Assembly: GCA_037952775.1 (NCBI GenBank)
Contig: JBANAY010000003.1
Coordinates: 36,580,001-36,644,000, forward strand
Length of the DNA: 64,000 nucleotides
DNA from: Clonostachys chloroleuca
Lineage: Eukaryota; Ascomycota; Sordariomycetes; Hypocreales; Bionectriaceae
Direction: 5' to 3'
Under the pieces are notes generated by a model. It was not told the origin of the DNA, made no database searches, and was given only the letters and a program-made list of their open reading frames with translations. A program made the translations under genes and the position numbers. Below are positions 58,944-64,000 of the stretch, piece after piece (position 1 is the stretch's first letter; each line of letters starts with the position of its first letter).

Positions 58944-61660
58944 ATGGAACGCTCGTATGCACCGTTGCGGCCTCGGGGCTCTCCCGGAGAAGACGCCCCG
59001 ACCGCTGGATCAGCTAACCCATCAGTCGATGGGGCTTATGGCGAGTCCCTCGAGCAAAAGAGGCGAAGGATTGGTGTGTCTATCGCCTGTAACGAGTGCC
59101 GGCGAAAGAAAATACGAGTATGTCAGCCTCTATCTCTCTTAACATAGCATGGCGTGATCTGGTCAGTCTCGGCTGGGGTTTGACTTTCCCTCGCCCGCGA
59201 GGCAGGCTCAAATCACTTCCAGGACTCTGACAATCACGATCATAGTGTGACGGTCGCCGCCCTGTCTGTACCCACTGCAGCACCAAAAATTTTTCTCATT
59301 GCGAGTACCGGAATGACGCTCTGTCGTCAGAATGTAGAACGCTTCTTCTAGAAGTAGTGAAGCTCCTCAATAGTATCCCTAGCATGGAAATGGTGAGACT
59401 TCTTGATGATCTTGGCAAAGCGGATGCTGTTACCATCATTACTACCTTGAGAGACCGTGTAAAGGCCATCCCAGGCGGCGCAGGGGAGCAAGACACGGCA
59501 GCCACCGGCCCCGGTCGTGAGGGCTCGCCAGATTCCGCGGAGCTGAAGCTGGATCATCCGCTGGCATATCCTAATGTGGCGAAAATGGATCCTGAGTTGT
59601 TTGATACTGGCCCGTACCAGGGGTTAATTCAAGCCTTGCCACACTCACCTGTTGCCGTGCCACAGTAAGTAAAGCTATACTGGTCCCAGTCCACCGAATC
59701 TCCCTTTTCTCCTTGCTTTCTCTTGATGCCGACTAGCAACTACAAGCTAAACGATAGCAAAAAGGCAACACTTGTCAGCACAGCCAACCTCAGCCGCCGA
59801 ACCGACCCCAAGTTCTACGTCCGATTCGACACCCGGCCCACAAGGAAGCAGCTTTACCGTGTCTCCTGAGACGAGCCGTTCAAGGACCCACGAACCACAA
59901 CCACCACCACTTGGGTTTTGCGATCCTCGTTTGAAAGACTTACGCATCGCGAGATGGACCACCGTTGATATTGATGACAGCTTGGCAGCAAAATGCATTT
60001 CTCTGTACCTCGAAACGGATCATCCCTTGCTGGGACACTTTGATCCAGACCTTTTCCTTGACGATCTCATCTCGGAACAGGAGGAAGAGCAACGATTCTG
60101 CTCGCCCCTTTTAGTTAACGCATTGCTCTATTGGGCCTGCGTATGTACCTCCCTCTCCCCCTCGATCAAGCGCGCGCGGCTCACACAGTCATCACAGCAA
60201 ATGTACAGTGCTATTGAACCTAAAACTGATACTATGGCAATCGAGTTTTGTACAGTGGCAGAAAAGCTTTGGAACAGCGAGCGGAGCAACGGACGCGACT
60301 CAATACTCTTCATGGCGGCATCCGAATTCCTGAGTCTTGGATACCTAGGCCAGGGTAGAGATCATTCTGTTTTAAAATACCTGAACGAGGCTTGCCAGAC
60401 TGGTATTCGCCTCAGGCTCCTTTCCATAGGATCCCTTGAACCTGCGGTGCCGATGCAGATGGAAGTAGACAAAGAGAGCCAGGAACTGCGCCAGCGTATG
60501 TACGCTGCCTGGGGCGTCTTCAACTTTGCGGCGTGAGTGACTATTCCCCCACTCTAACCGCTTAAACCTATTTTTTCATACGTCTATAAACTCACCATTG
60601 CCCTGGAAACTTTTAGTCTCATGTCTCTCTTCTATCGCCAACCAGGGATGCATATTTCCTTGAGTTGCCCCCATGTACCGATTCCGACGGCGTCCAATGT
60701 TGCTAGATTGCAGGGACGAAGCTCACCTCTGCACTATATGGGCTACACCTTTCCACATCTATGTCGCTTTTGGAACATCGTCCACGAAGTCAGCGCTGTG
60801 TACAACAAGGGCAATCAGCACCCCTGGGCGTCTGGCAGCAATCTTGCCTTTGCCGAGTTCAAATTCCGCGAGCTTCTCGCATGGAGTCAAAACTTGTCTT
60901 TCCGACAGGCAGCTGAACATGCCGACTCACCGCACCATGTGAAGGTTATGCAGTGAGTATTTCTTTCGAAGCTTTCGACTCTGCTTACCCTTACCCCTCT
61001 TCGCCACTTTTCCCTTCCTGAGATCGCATGATCCCATAGACAAATGGCGGCTAATATGTCTGCGCCCACAGTCTATGGTTCCATGCTGCCATTCTTGATA
61101 TCTTCCGCCCGTTTACCTCCGTTGCGACATCTCGACACACTCCTCTTCGAACCTTCGCCAACAGTATCGTCACTCCGCAGCTCATCTCCGAGAGCTCTAC
61201 CGCTCGTCTCAAAAGTCTCATTCTCAACTACCGCACGCACCATGCTTCGTCCTCGTACACAATACTCTGGCATACCGCCCTGTTGTATGCTGCCAACTCC
61301 ATATTGGACATGCGAGGTGAAGAGGCGAAGCAGGATCCGTACATACTGCTCGTATTAAACAGCTATATCCGTCTCAGCGCCACCTGGCGCGTAGCCAAGG
61401 CCATCTTCAAGGGTCTTTTATCCATGATTCTGCGTCGGGGCGATATGTCAAGTGATGTTGCGCGGAAGATGCTTAGCGATCTCGATAACATCGACAAGGG
61501 GGACGAGGACCCGATTACAGGCGGCATCAGGGCGACTTTCATGATGGACTTGCAGCAGGCGCCTTCGGAGCCAGAATCTGCCACTGTGGAGAGCCTAGCG
61601 GAGGATTTTGAGACAAACGTAATGTTGAACGAGTATACCAATATCTTGGAAAAGAGATGA
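58944..61660 (+). CDS. Zn2Cys6 transcription factor with fungal-specific TF domain
   Basis: Five exons (58944-59117, 59246-59664, 59765-60532, 60617-60952, 61072-61660) join in phase into 761 residues. The zinc cluster CNECRRKKIRC, DGRRPVC, THC, STKNFSHC (CX2CX6CX6CX2CX6C) lies at about residues 50-78 and is split by intron 1 after KKIR, a common position. It follows a KRRR basic stretch. The middle region (PLGFCDPRL..., LYLETDHPLLGHFDPDLFLDDL, LLVNALLYWA, YLNEACQTGIRLRL, AAWGVFNF) is the fungal-specific TF domain of the nitrogen-assimilation-factor-like class. All splice phases fit. Pathway targets unknown. It could regulate the adjacent genes or the PKS cluster. Confidence 0.9.
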
Positions 61661-62349
61661 GCGTGCCCTTAGCCCTAGCCGTCCCTCTAAAGGTTGATTA
61701 TGAACCTTACGCCGCAGGGTGATTATAGCCTAGGCTCATAATAAAGGAAATTGGCAGAAGCTGACCACTTGTTGTGTTCGGTGGCTTCATGGCTCCGTCG
61801 TCTAGAAGATAGAGTACATATTCGTTTAGAGGTAGCTACTGAATGACGCCTATTATTGAAGTAATATGACTTCCAATGGTTGTGGGAAAGGGCCCACAAT
61901 GAGTACCAAAGTAGGGAACATGCTGGGGGTTAAGGGTCATCTTCGTGCCTAGTTCCCGCCATGGGCTGCGCTGCTTCCCAGGAATCCTTCTATGACGATC
62001 TCTCGTCCACTTGAACCTCCCTCCCTTGGGTTGGTTGACTGATTGACAGGAACCTTGGAGATAACTTACCGCTGATTCACATTTGTAGACTCTGTTCAAG
62101 GAGGGACAGCCTCATGTAGTAGATACCGATGGAGCATTTATTCGTGGGTCTGCTAAAGTTCGTGACCTCATAAACATGTACTCCGCGTATAATGAGCAAC
62201 CATACTACCAGCCAACCGTCTATTGTTAGTCGACTTTTCGAAGACACAACAGCATCACATCAATGACGTGACATGTAAGAAAATGGTAGGTCAATATAAC
62301 CTGGCAGTTGTATAATTTTGACCCCTACCTCTATATACTCTTTAAGACG
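61661..62349. other. Intergenic, no gene seen
   Basis: About 690 bp between convergent genes. No coding signal. Confidence 0.5.
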
Positions 62350-62675
62350 TTACTTGGAGCCTCCCTTGCGACCAGCCTCGCGCGCTTTCTCGCTACCAGG
62401 CTCAAACGAGCCAGAGGACTCAAAGCCCCCCTTAGATGAGATCTCGCGCTATTAGCTCATGTCAGTAGGAAGAACATGATAGATAGGAGAACACAAGCTG
62501 AGATGAGGTGATGGCCAACCTGCTTATCGGCATCCATGCTGGCAAAGCCACCATGGCTGGCCTGTATAGTAGCTGCTGGAACGGAGGTATGTGAAGTGGT
62601 ATCGAGTACGGCTTCCTTGACATGGATCTCAGCAAAGTATAGGGATAAGTAGTAGTAATATGGTCCTATCTTCAA
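62350..62675 (-). pseudogene. Con-10-like KGG-repeat (conidiation/stress) protein with decayed N-terminus
   Basis: Exon 2 (62448-62350) encodes SSKGGFESSGSFEPGSEKA and AGRKGGSK before TAA, the C-terminal KGG repeats of con-10/stress-induced hydrophilic proteins. A GT-AG intron (62519-62449) precedes it, and exon 1 ends with ASHGGFASMDADKQ, the conserved joining block. Upstream of that the expected N-terminal block (first KGG repeat and its Met) is unrecognisable and lacks a good ATG. The normal product is a small, unstructured cytosolic protein made in conidia and under starvation. Here it is probably a dead or strongly diverged copy. Confidence 0.7.
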
Positions 62676-63181
62676 TTAGTCCATTGGATACGAGAATGTT
62701 GTATAGGATAGCCGCTAGAAGAATAAAACAGACTTTTTATCTCCATGTATTCCCGACAGTAGCCCTTTTGATACACGTAATGTAGACGTACTAATGATCC
62801 GTCGTTCAATCACCGCTAGCCCGTTTCCATGGCGCAAGTTGGTGTGATGCCCCTCTTTGATCTTCAATGTGCTTGAGACTGATACGATAATTGTGAAAAG
62901 CCCCCTGATGGAGCGTAAAAGTATCCTATGCTTTATCATAGATGAGAAAATCATGCGATCAGCACACCCAAACTCTAGGGCCGGTATTGAATTATCCGCA
63001 TTGTGACGACCTGCCGATAACGGATCGAACCAAAAGACGCATGAAATAGAAGTATGGGGCAAACATTCCGAAACAAGCCAAGCATTCCTTTTCGAGTGAA
63101 GTATAAGAACGACTGGAATGAATTTTCGGTCTCATAACTCATCTACCCACTCGGTAAAGCACACTCAAAGACGCAATTATC
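62676..63181. other. Intergenic between two decayed genes
   Basis: About 500 bp. A minus-strand open frame (63062-62715) has no motif. Confidence 0.5.
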
Positions 63182-63960
63182 ATGTCTGGTCAACAAGGAC
63201 GGTTCCAAAAGGTCAATGACCGTCAGGCCCAAAACCAACCGAGGTAAGTTTCACTCTCAAGCATCAGTATCCGATGGCCGTACCGGTATACTTTCATATC
63301 CCCCTTGAATGTGCAGGAAAAACACGGAAGAATTGAGCATAGTAGGCTCGAGAAGCACCCACAACCAACGAGTGAGTAGACGAAGCTCGAAGGAAAGAGC
63401 CAGTTCCATAAGTATCGGGCAACTGATAAGCTCCATAGAAGTAAAGCCCTAATCACAGGCGGAGAGTACAGTAATCCAGCAGGAGATTGCAGGAGCTTTA
63501 CTAAATCTCACACCTTCCGGTTGATAAAGCTCGGGCATCGATAGAGCAGTTGCTGTACCTTTCGCTTGCAAAGGCGCTGATATAACTATTATCTACCTTC
63601 CAGAAGAGCAATAAGACGCCGAAGATACCAAGAAGCTGGTTCAGGACGAAGGCCGAGAGTGCCTGCTCGTCGCAGGGAGTACCTGATAGACAACACGATA
63701 TATAAGGATGCTGTACAAAAGCATATAGACAAGTTCAGCAAGGTCTATATCCTCGTGAATAACACCTCCAAGCCAATTCTCTCCGCAGACTTTAGCATGA
63801 TTGACTTAGATAAGATGGAGACTATGTTTTGGAGTAACATCCTGTAGATATTTACAGTTACGGAGTTACGACCTGGGGCATATAGAGAAGGGTAGCTCGT
63901 TCGTTATCTCTCTTAATACGCGATGTTGAAACTAAAGGCCTCAAGTTAAATTTTACACAG
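63182..63960 (+). pseudogene. Short-chain dehydrogenase/reductase (YhdF/YghA-like), decayed copy
   Basis: ATG 63182 starts the family's typical N-terminus (VNDRQAQNQPR, then GTAAGT intron). Downstream pieces in different frames match the family in order: SGIDRAVAVPFACKGADIT, IIYLPEE followed by a stop, DAEDTKKLVQDEGRECLLV, two stops, then DAVQKHIDKFSKVYILVNN and FSMIDLDKMETMFWSNIL before another stop. The catalytic Ser-Tyr-Lys part is missing or beyond recognition by about 63900. The intact enzyme would be an NAD(P)-dependent reductase. Several in-frame stops and a frame change show it is dead. It neighbours the decayed con-10-like gene. Confidence 0.8.
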
Positions 63961-64000
63961 CATCATAAACACTACGTCCACAGTTACATTCAAAGGATCT

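Overview
The window is nuclear DNA of a filamentous ascomycete. Genes are cut by many short (about 50-85 nt) introns with GTRNGT...YAG borders. They are densely packed on both strands, and the families are typical of Eurotiomycetes-like genomes (Zn2Cys6 regulators, NCS1 permease, PDR transporter, HR-PKS, con-10/KGG). No species call is possible from the sequence alone.

Left part (1-18 kb): a hydantoinase/oxoprolinase cut by the window edge (-), a 2OG-Fe(II) dioxygenase (+), a zinc alcohol dehydrogenase (+), an aldo-keto reductase (-), an NCS1 nucleobase/thiamine-type permease (+), a leucine-rich-repeat remnant (-) and a full-size PDR-type ABC transporter (+). Middle (18-32 kb): a secreted Asn-Ser-Thr-repeat protein (-), a P450 N-terminal stump (-), three serine hydrolases (- + -) and a rhodopsin/PTH11-like membrane protein (+).

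Core (32.6-47 kb): a SAM methyltransferase (-) lies divergent to an alpha-oxoamine synthase (+), followed by an 8.4-kb highly reducing polyketide synthase (+; KS-AT-DH-MT-ER-KR-ACP, no thioesterase). A PKS without a release domain next to a PLP-dependent oxoamine synthase is the architecture of fumonisin/AAL-toxin/sphingofungin-type clusters. The inferred product is an aminoketone or amino-alcohol lipid (sphinganine analogue), possibly N- or O-methylated. The PKS's own methyltransferase motif is degenerate. The ABC transporter, oxidoreductases, hydrolases and regulators nearby are possible but unproven members.

Right part (47-64 kb): two tandem paralogous small Cys-rich proteins of no family I recognise, a D-2-hydroxyacid dehydrogenase (+), an AT-rich island with a nested transposon-like insertion flanked by target-site duplications, two Zn2Cys6 regulators in tandem (+), and decayed con-10-like and short-chain dehydrogenase genes at the edge.

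Cross-cutting observations: (i) at least eight otherwise well-preserved gene models are each one base out of frame at a single point, several at homopolymers, always as if one base were missing; (ii) three GC-AG introns; (iii) a roughly 75-bp dispersed repeat in five copies around the core cluster.
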